A stretch of DNA of 64,000 nucleotides from Loripinus fragilis (Eukaryota; Mollusca; Bivalvia; Lucinida; Lucinidae). Under the pieces are notes generated by a model that did no database searches, was not told the DNA's origin, and saw nothing but the letters and a program-made list of their open reading frames with translations. This document shows positions 1 through 7,131 of this stretch, in pieces. The position numbers were made by a program, and so were the translations under genes. How positions within the stretch are numbered: position 1 is the first letter of the stretch; each line of letters starts with the position of its first letter. The DNA lies in contig OZ026517.1 in assembly GCA_964019695.1 (NCBI GenBank), positions 54,181,672 through 54,245,671 of the forward strand. The letters are read 5' to 3'.

Positions 1-1785
1 GTCCTACTTTCATTCTAAGTATAGCATTTCCATTCATGATCACATCAGGTTTCACTGTACCATATTCTAAGATATAGTGTAAGATGAACTGACCATCGTA
101 TCCTCCAAAATTATGTGCAATACATGCCACTCCTTTATTCTCATCTCCTAAAATCCAATTGCAAAATTGTGGTAAAGTATCTATGCCTTCAAAGATAAAT
201 TCTCTCAGACCTGTTTGTGTCGAACAAGTTGGACAAAATGTATCTATGGGAAAATCCATGCAATCATCACACGCTTTATGAGCAACACAGAAATTCACTT
301 GATGTGTACCCGTTTCTTGATTTGACTCGAAATCAAAGAAGATGAAACGAGATTTCTTAGGTTGAGAAACCTCTTCTTCTCCTTCATTTTCAGTCATCTC
401 AGATTTACATTCATAACTTTGAATATAGCATTGATGATTGGGCCCAACAATCTCTTTACAATTCCTAAATTTTCTCTGTCCTGGACATACATGATTTACT
501 TATTGCCCACAATCCTAAAATTACATTTACCACAATTATACACAAGTTGACAAATAGATTGATGCTGCTTAGATTTGATTGCCTTATGCTTTGCAAAACA
601 GTCTCTACTACGAAATGTTCTTTTACAGTCCATACAACGCGTTTTTTGTCCAGGAATACAAGGAATGTCACTATAGCAACCATCACATCCATCAGCACAT
701 CTATGGTCTCCCCTGTGCGAATATCCAACATCACAATACTCGCAGTAGTATATACATCCACGAAATCCTGTCACCTTCATAATCGCATCATAGTGATCTA
801 CTCCATTGAAGTAAATATGGATCACCTTCGTCTCAGGCTTCTTCTTGAATTGTAGTGGAAATATCAGTCCATCTTTAGGATACTGTGAATGGACTTTGAT
901 CAAGTACTTGGGAGCAAGTACAGATTGGATCTTCTTGTATTCCTCAATACCACAAGACCTAGTATGAGGAATCTTCGCTCAATCCAATAACTTCATGGCT
1001 TCTCTGGTCTGCATAGGTCGAGCTGATTGTCTCATGTATCCCCAATTCTTCTTTCAAGACTCTGAGTCCTCTTTATCAGCATTGCATTTCGCCACCACCA
1101 CAGCTCTTGCCATACACATTACATCTTTGGTATTATTGATCTGTATAATACTCTGTTTATTCTTTCTCATATTTTCTGACTCAAAATAGAGACCAGCATG
1201 TAATGGTTTTCGTCCGCTGCCTACTGGAAGTCTCACCACTGTAATTTGAATAGTCATTTGTCCATCATTGATCCGAAAATTCTCGTTGGACTGTTGTACT
1301 TTTTCTATTTCTTGAAGTATAGCTTCCCCTGTCATGGCTGAGACATCTCTCCAAGGCACAAAGACTCCAAGCCTCAATCCAGGATGCAAAATAGTCATCT
1401 GCATCTTATCATTGGATTCCATCTCGCAACGTTCTTTGATGTCTTCAACCAGCCGATCAAATAATCTGGATATGAACTGTAGGTATGGAACATTGTCAGG
1501 GAAAGTCTTGATGTTGAGTTGAAACTCTTTCCCTTGAACTCGAAAAATTCTAGACTTCTTCTCGTTGACTGTCTTAATAGTATAGTAAGAAGTCAAATCT
1601 TCATCATCTTCATCATCTGAACTCTCTCTGTCTGAATAAATCACCATAGGTCTTCTTTTTCTTGGTGGTGGTCTAATATTATCTTCATCATCTGAGCTCT
1701 CTGTGTCTGAATAATCTACCAGCCTACGTTGATACTCTTCATCATCAGAAGTGGGTGGGGTAATATCTCTCTGTCGCTTAAACAT
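1..1785 (-). pseudogene. Protein-primed family-B DNA polymerase (Polinton PolB), N-terminal part, broken
   Basis: On the minus strand, three stretches read as consecutive parts of a Polinton-type PolB. The first (from ATG at 1,785) has two acidic runs (ESSDDED), a basic run and a conserved region ending in QSIIQINNTKD and CMARAVV. The middle carries a Cys/His-rich region (about 496-960) with the motif CGIEE. The last has exonuclease motif I as FDFES (323-337) and motif II as HNFGGYD (near 90-120), then runs off the window edge. Family knowledge: PolB replicates the element from a terminal protein. The gene is disabled as read: TGA at 1,054-1,056, TGA at 979-981, both in the same frame, and TAA at 496-498 with the reading frame changing within a few bases. 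Sequencing error could explain the frame change but hardly all three. A TATA box lies at 1,839-1,847. Confidence 0.9.
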
Positions 1786-1838
1786 GTTGACTGTTCGAAG
1801 TTCTCTACTGAAATGATGCTGCAATAGAAATCTGAGCT

Positions 1839-1847
1839 CCTTTTATA
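1839..1847 (-). promoter_or_regulatory. TATA box of the PolB gene
   Basis: TATAAAAGG reads on the minus strand, 54 bp ahead of the first in-frame ATG of the polymerase gene (1,785). The same TATAAAAG core precedes the other genes of the element, so each gene seems to have its own promoter. Confidence 0.65.
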
Positions 1848-1849
1848 CT

Positions 1850-2880
1850 GGAAAAACCCAGATTTGTAAAAACTCAGATTTTCTGAAATCAACAGTTGAA
1901 AATTCTCAAAATCTTTTTTTCATCCAGCGTAATCACTATGTGATTTTTTCATCTGATCGAATATTTTCCATAAGTTCAGAAAAATCCTCAGTCAAGATGA
2001 CTAGTTCTCAAATTATTTTGATATGCAAATCTATTTGAATTTTTTCATCAGATCAAATATTTTCCATAAGCCAAACTACTAAAAGTTTCACAGTGCGGCA
2101 ATAGAAATCACTAGCAAAAAAAATTTGACAAGCAAATCTATATGAATTTTTTTCACAAACTGTCAGGCGAGACTACATGTTTTTGCTAGGTCTAAAGTGC
2201 AGGCGAGACTACATTTTTTGAAAAATTAGCAAGAAGTATCAGGCACTGTATAAACAGCACCATTACTCCCCCAGTACTATCCTAACCTCGGAATCCCTGG
2301 CGATTGAAACTGTCTCAAATACAAGTCAAATTCCTGCATGTCTCTATGGACCAGAGAATTTGAGGCGGAGCCACTCCAACCCAAAGGCTAGCGCCCTTAA
2401 ACAGCCGAAGCTGCTCTACCTTTTTAAATGCATATTCAACAGTTTCTGAAGCACAAAGCTTCTCTACGGGCCTCGGCGGATGTATAGAGTACCAGTGGTC
2501 AGTTATTTTTTGTTCAACATATATCTCAACTGACTTAATAAGCAAATATTTGCGATTCATATATATAGTTATCCTAAAACAAAATGAGTTTGAAAGGGTG
2601 TCTCAATGTTACTCTATCCCATAATAGTTATCATGTCTTATAGTATGTAAAATCGATAACTTGAATATAAGAGCTATCTTATGGTAAAAATTTGAAGTAA
2701 ATCGGATGAAAAATACCTGAGATATTACAAATTTTGCATATTTTTTACCGTGAAATTTTTTATTCAAGGGAGATAATTAATTGGCATGAAAAAAGCAAGA
2801 ACCGGATTTCTAAAAAGTAAAAATCATATTTTCACAATAACTTGAGTTTGCCTCGACCAATTTTCAAAATTTTTTCACCC
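1850..2880. other. AT-rich intergenic stretch of the Polinton with short direct repeats
   Basis: No convincing gene. Between 1,920 and 2,220 a sequence containing TTTTTTCATC(A/T)GATC and ATTTTCCATAAG recurs two or three times, and GGCGAGACTACAT occurs twice (2,165 and 2,203 areas). An octamer ATGCAAAT, known from histone H2B promoters, is at 2,023-2,030, but one 8-mer in AT-rich DNA proves little. A minus-strand ORF of 81 codons (2,315-2,560) has its ATG overlapped by a TATATATA run and resembles nothing I recognise. Confidence 0.4.
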
Positions 2881-2888
2881 TATAAAAG
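2881..2888 (+). promoter_or_regulatory. TATA box of the 106-aa gene
   Basis: TATAAAAG lies 69 bp upstream of the chosen ATG at 2,950, leaving room for a leader of about 40 nt. It matches the TATAAAAG of the other genes in this element. Confidence 0.6.
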
Positions 2889-2949
2889 CTGAAAACAATT
2901 GCTATCTTATCACATACATTATATTTATTTTATCTGCAAGTGTAATATC

Positions 2950-3270
2950 ATGGAAGAAGCAAGAGAGAAGAAATATTTGGAAATTCCACTTTCCAAGATT
3001 TTGAAGTTCAGACCGTATAGAAGATTATTGTTCTGCATTTACATCTTATTTTCTCATGATGAGATTACAATAGAAGAGATTCAACAGAAACTCAATAGTC
3101 CTGAAACTTTTGAAGATTTCAAGAGACTTTGGTGGATCAGTATCAGTTATTTGATGGAAAAAGAGACACTGATTACATTTGAGAATTGGAAAAGATGTGT
3201 CGCTGACAATCCTAGTGTGATTGAATTTCTCTACAATCATAGAAGAGACAGAATTTTTCCAGGACTATAA
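2950..3270 (+). CDS. Small helical protein of the Polinton, 106 aa, unknown function
   Basis: The reading frame is open from 2,899 but the first 17 codons lie in the leader; ATG at 2,950 fits the TATA box at 2,881. The protein is rich in charged and aromatic residues and looks all-helical: an amphipathic stretch at residues 23-48 (RRLLFCIYILFSHDEIT onward), a second at 54-72 with paired Trp61-Trp62, and a third at 76-98 ending in EFLYNHRR. No signal peptide or clear membrane segment. The spacing of hydrophobic positions resembles death-effector-type helical bundles, which is only an impression. The stop codon overlaps the TATA box of the next gene (TATAAATA at 3,267-3,274), showing how tightly the genes are packed. 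It could equally be an element-specific structural protein. Confidence 0.65.
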   Translation: MEEAREKKYLEIPLSKILKFRPYRRLLFCIYILFSHDEITIEEIQQKLNSPETFEDFKRLWWISISYLMEKETLITFENWKRCVADNPSVIEFLYNHRRDRIFPGL

Positions 3271-3274
3271 ATAT
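3267..3274 (+). promoter_or_regulatory. TATA box of the zinc-knuckle gene
   Basis: TATAAATA lies 60 bp ahead of the ATG at 3,327 and overlaps the TAA stop of the preceding gene (3,268-3,270). Confidence 0.5.
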
Positions 3275-3326
3275 TTGGACACCAGTGAGAGAGAATTATT
3301 TCACTTCTGACTTTTGAAACGTTAAG

Positions 3327-3737
3327 ATGGCAAACAGTAGAGATCCAAGGATGGCTAAAGTCTATGATAAGAAGAGCATCTACTATCATTGTGTATCATT
3401 GAAGAAACTTTTATCTCAAGAAGAACAAGCTTTGATGCAACCATTAGAAGATAGTTTGAGACAACAAGACAAGTTGAGGCCACCTTATGGAGAATGTTAC
3501 TATTGTCATGATACTGGACATTGGCTTGGAGATTGTCCTGAGGCTCAGAAATTAAGAGAACAACAGATGTCTACTAATAAGAAGCCTACATATGGACAAT
3601 GTTATATCTGCGGACTTGGAGATCATTGGGCTCAAAATTGTCCTAGTAGAGAAGAAGATTTGATGAATGATAAAGAATTGATTTATTCAGACGATGAAGA
3701 TACTAAAGACTGTTGGTCTTCCTCATCTTATTGGTGA
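3327..3737 (+). CDS. Zinc-knuckle protein, upstream reading frame (136 aa)
   Basis: Two CX2CX4HX4C zinc knuckles are visible: Cys57-Cys60-His65-Cys70 and Cys92-Cys95-His100-Cys105. Each is followed by acidic or polar linkers, and the frame ends with an acidic tail (LIYSDDED). Such knuckles bind single-stranded nucleic acid, as in retroviral nucleocapsid, so a role in packaging or replication of the element is plausible but not shown. The last 38 bases follow the first copy of a 19-bp direct repeat (3,680-3,698 and 3,736-3,754). The frame then closes, and a third knuckle lies in another frame immediately downstream (3,713-4,105). I read the two frames as one gene split by a 56-bp insertion/duplication. 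Confidence 0.75.
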   Translation: MANSRDPRMAKVYDKKSIYYHCVSLKKLLSQEEQALMQPLEDSLRQQDKLRPPYGECYYCHDTGHWLGDCPEAQKLREQQMSTNKKPTYGQCYICGLGDHWAQNCPSREEDLMNDKELIYSDDEDTKDCWSSSSYW

Positions 3738-4105
3738 TTTATTCAGACGATGAAAATGAGGAAGAGCAACAGTCTTCAGTATCTTCAGAGAAGCAACAGT
3801 CTTCAGTATCTACAGAGAAGCAACAGTCTTCAGTATCTACAGATAAGCAACAGTCTTCAGTATCTATAGAGAAGCCTTCAAGAAAACGAAAGGCTTCAGA
3901 CGTCTCTGATATCACTCCTAAGAAAAGACGTTTGGATACTCGTTTAAAGAAGACAGTAAAACGTACAAAGACAGGGAAGAAGCCTTATTGTTTCATTTGT
4001 AAATCAGCCTCTCACTCGCCTCGATCCTGTACAGAGATGGTGACAGAGAACTGGGATAAACAGATTTCTTGTGATGAACCAGACTCTATAGTGCATATTC
4101 ATTAA
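3713..4105 (+). CDS. Downstream frame of the zinc-knuckle gene: acidic repeat region, basic region, third knuckle
   Basis: This 130-codon frame overlaps the end of the previous one and is in another phase. It contains IYSDDE followed by acidic residues, four copies of the 9-residue unit QQSSVS(S/T/I)(E/D)K, two basic clusters that look like nuclear localisation signals (RKRK and KKRR), a Lys/Arg-rich stretch, and a CX2CX4HX4C knuckle at residues 93-106. The first residues are unlikely to be a true start: the repeated IYSDDE coding sequence suggests it was continuous with the upstream knuckle frame before a 56-bp duplication moved the phase. An ATTAAA poly(A)-type signal overlaps the stop (4,101-4,106), and another follows near 4,158. 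No histone-type hairpin follows this gene. Confidence 0.6.
   Translation: MVFLILLVIYSDDENEEEQQSSVSSEKQQSSVSTEKQQSSVSTDKQQSSVSIEKPSRKRKASDVSDITPKKRRLDTRLKKTVKRTKTGKKPYCFICKSASHSPRSCTEMVTENWDKQISCDEPDSIVHIH
3767..3874 (+). repeat. In-frame tandem repeat, 4 x 27 bp
   Basis: Four consecutive 27-bp units begin with CAACAGTCTTCAGTATCT and encode QQSSVS plus three variable residues. They differ at only a few bases, so the expansion is recent. The unit length is a multiple of three, which keeps the frame open. Confidence 0.9.
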
Positions 4106-4204
4106 AGACTTAAATAGACTATAGGGACTTATAGTGATTCTAGTAGTTTTTGGATTTAATTAAAAGTATGTTGTTGAAATTGTGTTTGTTTTTATTTTGA
4201 GGTT

Positions 4205-4244
4205 ATTCTTCAACGAAACTAATTGAGTAGCCCTGAAAAGGACT
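4205..4244 (-). terminator. Histone-type 3' end (variant) after the 59-aa gene
   Basis: In the sense (minus) direction, 36 nt after the stop codon, the sequence AGTCCT-TTTC-AGGGCT (4,244-4,229) forms a 6-bp stem with one G-U pair and the UUUC loop typical of replication-dependent histone mRNAs. It is preceded by an A-rich run. A purine-rich GTTGAAGAAT follows at 4,214-4,205, a weak match to the U7-binding downstream element. It is the weakest of three such signals here. Confidence 0.65.
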
Positions 4245-4280
4245 GTTTGTTTTAAAGTCTCCTAAGTAACAAAATATTTC

Positions 4281-4460
4281 TTACTTAGAAGATTTTAAAA
4301 TAGGTCGCACAATGGCTACAGGTTTTTTCGATCCAATCCCTCTGCGAGCCAGAAATTGCTCCAATCCCAATTTATTTTGTTGTTTCTCTACCTCTTTCCA
4401 ATCTTTTCGCTGCAAAGCAGCACACAACTTAGTCAAACTGAATTTTTTAAAGAACTTCAT
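4281..4460 (-). CDS. Small basic protein of the Polinton, 59 aa
   Basis: A 59-codon minus-strand frame starts at ATG 4,460 and stops at 4,281-4,283. It is rich in Lys and Arg (begins MKFFKKFSLTKL, contains RRGIGSKKP, ends ILKSSK), with a helical middle. Support for reality: a TATA box at 4,491-4,497, the shared upstream motif TAGGTCAATCC at 4,509-4,519, and a histone-type hairpin 36 nt after the stop, the same set of signals as the two neighbouring genes. The leader would be only a few nucleotides long. A small basic protein could be a DNA-condensing or virion core protein; I recognise no family. Confidence 0.7.
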   Translation of the reverse strand: MKFFKKFSLTKLCAALQRKDWKEVEKQQNKLGLEQFLARRGIGSKKPVAIVRPILKSSK

Positions 4461-4490
4461 TTTTTTGAGAGAAACACAAAGTACATTGGG

Positions 4491-4519
4491 TTATATAGTA
4501 GGATAGGTGGATTGACCTA
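4491..4519 (-). promoter_or_regulatory. Promoter of the 59-aa gene: TATA box plus TAGGTCAATCC
   Basis: TATATAA (4,497-4,491) is preceded by 11 bp and then TAGGTCAATCC (4,519-4,509). About 30 bp further upstream also matches the divergent promoter at 5,225-5,265 (AGAGAG...CAAC block), so this is a third copy of the same module. Confidence 0.65.
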
Positions 4520-4679
4520 CATTCTACTCCTACGCAAGAGAGAACAACTAAAATCTGATCGGTCCATTAAAAGATCACGCCATAATCACCCCATTACTGT
4601 AACCATGATTAGGAAATACTACAATCACACTCAACTTATGGCATCTATGGTCTAAAAAAAATGCAACATATTAAGTTAT

Positions 4680-4715
4680 TCTTTCTTGAAGAAATAGGTG
4701 GCCCTGAAAAGGGCC
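4680..4715 (-). terminator. Histone-type 3' end after the 106-aa coiled-coil gene
   Basis: Read on the minus strand: GGCCCT-TTTC-AGGGCC (4,715-4,700) is a perfect 6-bp stem with UUUC loop, followed directly by ACC, and 11 nt later by CAAGAAAGA (4,688-4,680). This is the full replication-dependent histone pre-mRNA processing signal: stem-loop for SLBP and downstream element for U7 snRNA. It lies 114 nt after the stop codon. Confidence 0.85.
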
Positions 4716-4829
4716 GGTTTGGTGGTTATATTACCACAGAGACATTTCTTTAGGAGCAGGGACATCTACTGGGGCGGCCACCACATGCAGGACACCGCAC
4801 GCCCCACTGTTCAACCGTAATTGTCCTTC

Positions 4830-5150
4830 TCACTGGTATGTAGAAGGGCATATCATCTGCTTCCGCATCCCAATCCTCAGAAGGATGAGGTGTGGGGGGA
4901 GAACTATCCCCCAATCTTCCTCCTCGTCACTGATAGTCTCCACCTTCACTTCTGTCTTTACATCATTTATCAAATTTTCTACCCTCCGGCTCATCTCCAA
5001 CATCTTCTGATGATTCTCAATCATCTGTAATAGAAGTTCACCTGTATCTTTCACAGCATTTACCGTCTCCAGTAACCTCCTAGTAGCATCAGCCATAGTC
5101 TTGCCCTGCTCCTCCAATTGCTCCAAACGCGAATCCAAATTGCAAGCCAT
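4830..5150 (-). CDS. Coiled-coil protein of the Polinton, 106 aa
   Basis: The frame is open from 5,222, but TATAAAAG (5,214-5,207) and a CATTC cap site (5,183-5,179) place the transcript start at about 5,183, so the ATG at 5,150 (MACNLDSRLEQLEEQ) is chosen. Residues 5-70 form one long amphipathic helix with regular Leu/Val spacing, probably a coiled coil for oligomerisation. An acidic patch follows (SDEEEDW), then a short hydrophobic tail. No catalytic motif, signal peptide or zinc site. It is transcribed divergently from the 131-aa gene through a shared promoter and ends in a perfect histone-type 3' signal. It does not resemble a histone. A small capsid-associated protein is one possibility. 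Confidence 0.75.
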   Translation of the reverse strand: MACNLDSRLEQLEEQGKTMADATRRLLETVNAVKDTGELLLQMIENHQKMLEMSRRVENLINDVKTEVKVETISDEEEDWGIVLPPHLILLRIGMRKQMICPSTYQ

Positions 5151-5178
5151 GTTGTTGTTGTTGTGTAACACAAGTACA

Positions 5179-5403
5179 GAATGAAGAATTTGAGATTTGA
5201 AATCAGCTTTTATAGTTTTCAAAGGGATTGACCTACATTGAACTCCTCTGCTAGAGAGAGCAACAATACACTGATTGGTCAGTTCATTTATTTTTTGTCC
5301 AATCAGAGTTGACTTGATTTCTTAAAGTGTGGGAACTTTAAACTAGGTCAATCCGCTTGACAAGTATAAAAGGCTCAAACACACTACATTTTTCAACATT
5401 CAT
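5179..5403. promoter_or_regulatory. Bidirectional histone-like promoter
   Basis: The 225-bp region is symmetrical. Minus side: CATTC cap (5,183-5,179), TATAAAAG (5,214-5,207), 10-bp spacer, TAGGTCAATCC (5,235-5,225), CCAATCAG (within 5,271-5,280). Plus side: CCAATCAG (5,299-5,306), TAGGTCAATCC (5,344-5,354), 10-bp spacer, TATAAAAG (5,365-5,372), CATTC cap (5,398-5,402). A GA-rich block AGAGAGAG lies near 5,253. Divergent pairs with TATA, CCAAT and PyCATTC cap sites are typical of core histone gene pairs. The TAGGTCAATCC inverted pair is specific to this element and recurs at 4,509. Confidence 0.75.
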
Positions 5404-5407
5404 AATC

Positions 5408-5803
5408 ATGGAGAAATCACTGACACTGGACGATATGATCAACAATCCTGGTATTCTACTATCAGCAGTGAATGAGACGTTTGCTAACGATATGACACAA
5501 CAGTATTATACGCCGCAAACACCCTCAACGTATATACCTCAACCTGTTCAGCAGATGCCACAAAAGCAACAGTCAAAGACTCAAGTCATAGAAGTCCTTC
5601 TCAAGGAAGTCAATGAGTTAAGGTCTAGAGTGAAGAAGTTAGAAGAATTATCTCAACAGCGAGCGCAGCAGCAAACGTTTGAGATACAACCCATCCAGAT
5701 ACCAATAAGACTTGACATTATGACCAATGACCAAGAGACTAGTCAAAACGTAGGAGTTGGAAAAGTAACTAAGAAAATTAAAATGACCAAGAAGAAGTGC
5801 TAG
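5408..5803 (+). CDS. Gln-rich coiled-coil protein of the Polinton, 131 aa
   Basis: ATG at 5,408 is chosen because the frame upstream (from 5,357) overlaps the TATA box and cap site; this leaves a leader of about 10 nt. The product starts MEKSLTLDDMINNPG, has a Gln/Pro/Tyr-rich linker (residues 30-55), a predicted coiled coil (about 58-90, VIEVLLKEVNELRSRVKKLEEL), and a basic tail ending KKIKMTKKKC. No family is recognised. It is divergent to the 106-aa coiled-coil gene, and the two could make partner proteins. A histone-type processing signal begins 23 nt after the stop. The Lys-rich tail could bind nucleic acid. Confidence 0.75.
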   Translation: MEKSLTLDDMINNPGILLSAVNETFANDMTQQYYTPQTPSTYIPQPVQQMPQKQQSKTQVIEVLLKEVNELRSRVKKLEELSQQRAQQQTFEIQPIQIPIRLDIMTNDQETSQNVGVGKVTKKIKMTKKKC

Positions 5804-5826
5804 AAATAACTAGACAATCAACAAAG

Positions 5827-5860
5827 AGCCCTTTTCAGGGCTACCACTTCCCAAGAAAGA
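5827..5860 (+). terminator. Histone-type 3' end after the 131-aa gene
   Basis: AGCCCT-TTTC-AGGGCT (5,827-5,842) is a perfect 6-bp stem with UUUC loop, preceded by ACAAAG and followed by ACCA. Nine nucleotides after the stem comes CAAGAAAGA (5,852-5,860), the invertebrate consensus for the U7 downstream element. The stem starts 23 nt after the stop codon, within the usual distance for histone mRNAs. No AATAAA lies nearby. Confidence 0.88.
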
Positions 5861-5869
5861 ATACCACTA

Positions 5870-6620
5870 AACTTGCTAAACAATATACACAAGTTAACGC
5901 TACAGAGTGATGCCTCTAGGAGTTGAGGTCTTGACTGACCAAGAGACTCTAAAGACGCATAGAACTTAGTAGCCTTGACACACACCATATATCACCACAT
6001 ACTATACCCCCTAAAATGACTAAGTTATTTTCAAAGCTGAAATTAACTAAGTTATTTTATATATCACCACAGCAGGACCTTTATTCCCCTCAAAAATGAC
6101 TAAGTTATCTCCCCAATAACCCAGGAAACTATCATAATCACAACCCAACCAGTGGATATGACCAGAAACCTATCATTATCATTGATCAGCCAGAATAGAC
6201 CTCAAAAATAAACTAAGTTATTTCTCATTAGCCCAGGAAACTATTACAGACCAACCAAAAATAAACTAAGTTATTCTCAATAGCCCAAGAAACTATCACA
6301 ATCATAGACCCAACCAGAATAATCCAAAAAATAAACTAAGTTATTTCCCAACAACCCAGTAAACTATTACAAAGCAGTCAAAAATAAACTAAAGTTATTC
6401 CCCAAAAGCCCAAGAAACTATCACAATTATAGGCCCAGCCAGAATAGACCTCAAAAATAAACTAAGTTATTTCTCAATAGCCCAGGAAACTATCAAAATC
6501 ACAGGCCCAGCCAGAATAGACCTCAAAAATAAACTAAGTTATTCCCCAATAGCCCAGGAAACTATCACAATTATAGGCTTAACCAGAGTTTCCCCAAAAA
6601 TAAACTAAGTTATTCACAGC
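5870..6620. repeat. Subterminal tandem repeats of the Polinton
   Basis: From about 6,000 a unit of roughly 52-73 bp recurs about ten times. Its core is AAAAATAAACTAAGTTATT, spaced from a second block containing CCCAGGAAACTATCACAAT; four of the last spacings are 71-73 bp. The earliest copies (6,014-6,110) are diverged. Polinton terminal inverted repeats often contain such direct repeats. The stretch 5,870-6,000 shows nothing else. Confidence 0.85.
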
Positions 6621-6652
6621 TAGTCACTCAAGCTTACCAGGGTAGTCATCTA

Positions 6653-6713
6653 TGGGTTCATTTTTTAGCCTGAAAAATTCTAAGTTCTTTTCAGGCTTAA
6701 AAAAATGAACCCA
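6653..6713. repeat. Long hairpin at the Polinton edge
   Basis: TGGGTTCATTTTTTAGCCTG and its near-perfect inverse complement (ending ATGAACCCA at 6,713) form a stem of about 24 bp around a 12-nt loop that includes CTAAGTT, the core of the adjacent tandem repeat. It is the last element-like sequence before host intron DNA, so it may belong to the terminus. Confidence 0.8.
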
Positions 6714-7131
6714 GAGTGACGCCCATTACTACTAAGGGGGTTGTTTTCAAAGCTGTTTTTTGTGTTTTGTGTAATATTTTGAACACTTAAATGTCTATCT
6801 AATATTTAATCGGCCCACTTACAGTTATGTTAAGGAAGAAGTCTAATATTTATGTATTCATAATCGAAGGGTCTCGGTGACGCTGTGGTTTGAAAACAAG
6901 CATAAGCTTTCACAAACGCTTGCTTCCCCATCACCGTCTGATTGAATTTTTTATTAGCGAAACGTCAATCATTTAATGACTTATTTCAAAGTCGTTTTAA
7001 TGTAAGAACCTTCAACAACACCGTTTATATCATGTAACACATGCTATAGTTTTTTTTGTTAAAGATATTTCTTGTCTGGTCTATTTTACGGCATTTAGCT
7101 ATCAGTTTTTGCGAAGAAACGTCGGGCTTAC
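6714..7131. other. Host intron sequence left of the CUB exon
   Basis: No gene is seen. A loose hairpin with arms around CGGTGACG and CATCACCG lies near 6,873-6,947. This is the start of the intron that follows the CUB second-half exon on the minus strand and contains the Polinton. Confidence 0.5.

Larger units (their letters stand above)
1..6713. mobile_element. Polinton/Maverick (adintovirus-like) element, right-hand part
   Basis: The segment holds a protein-primed family-B polymerase gene on the minus strand, then five small genes packed on both strands with short spacers and individual TATA boxes, then AT-rich subterminal tandem repeats (6,000-6,620) and a hairpin (6,653-6,713). This is the layout of one end of a Polinton/Maverick, whose usual length is 15-20 kb; the integrase, protease, ATPase and capsid genes would lie to the left of the window. 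Base composition and gene density differ sharply from the host DNA that follows. The exact right terminus and target duplication cannot be fixed because the other terminal repeat is not in view. It lies in an intron of the kringle-CUB host gene, downstream of its last visible exon. Confidence 0.8.

Noticed and set aside
2315..2560. 81-codon gene upstream of PolB
   Set aside because: ATG sits within a TATATATA run, there is no promoter spacing, no shared 3' signal and no recognisable motif.
3680..3754. A 56-nt intron in the zinc-knuckle gene
   Set aside because: The duplicated sequence offers no GT donor at any equivalent boundary, so duplication is the better reading.
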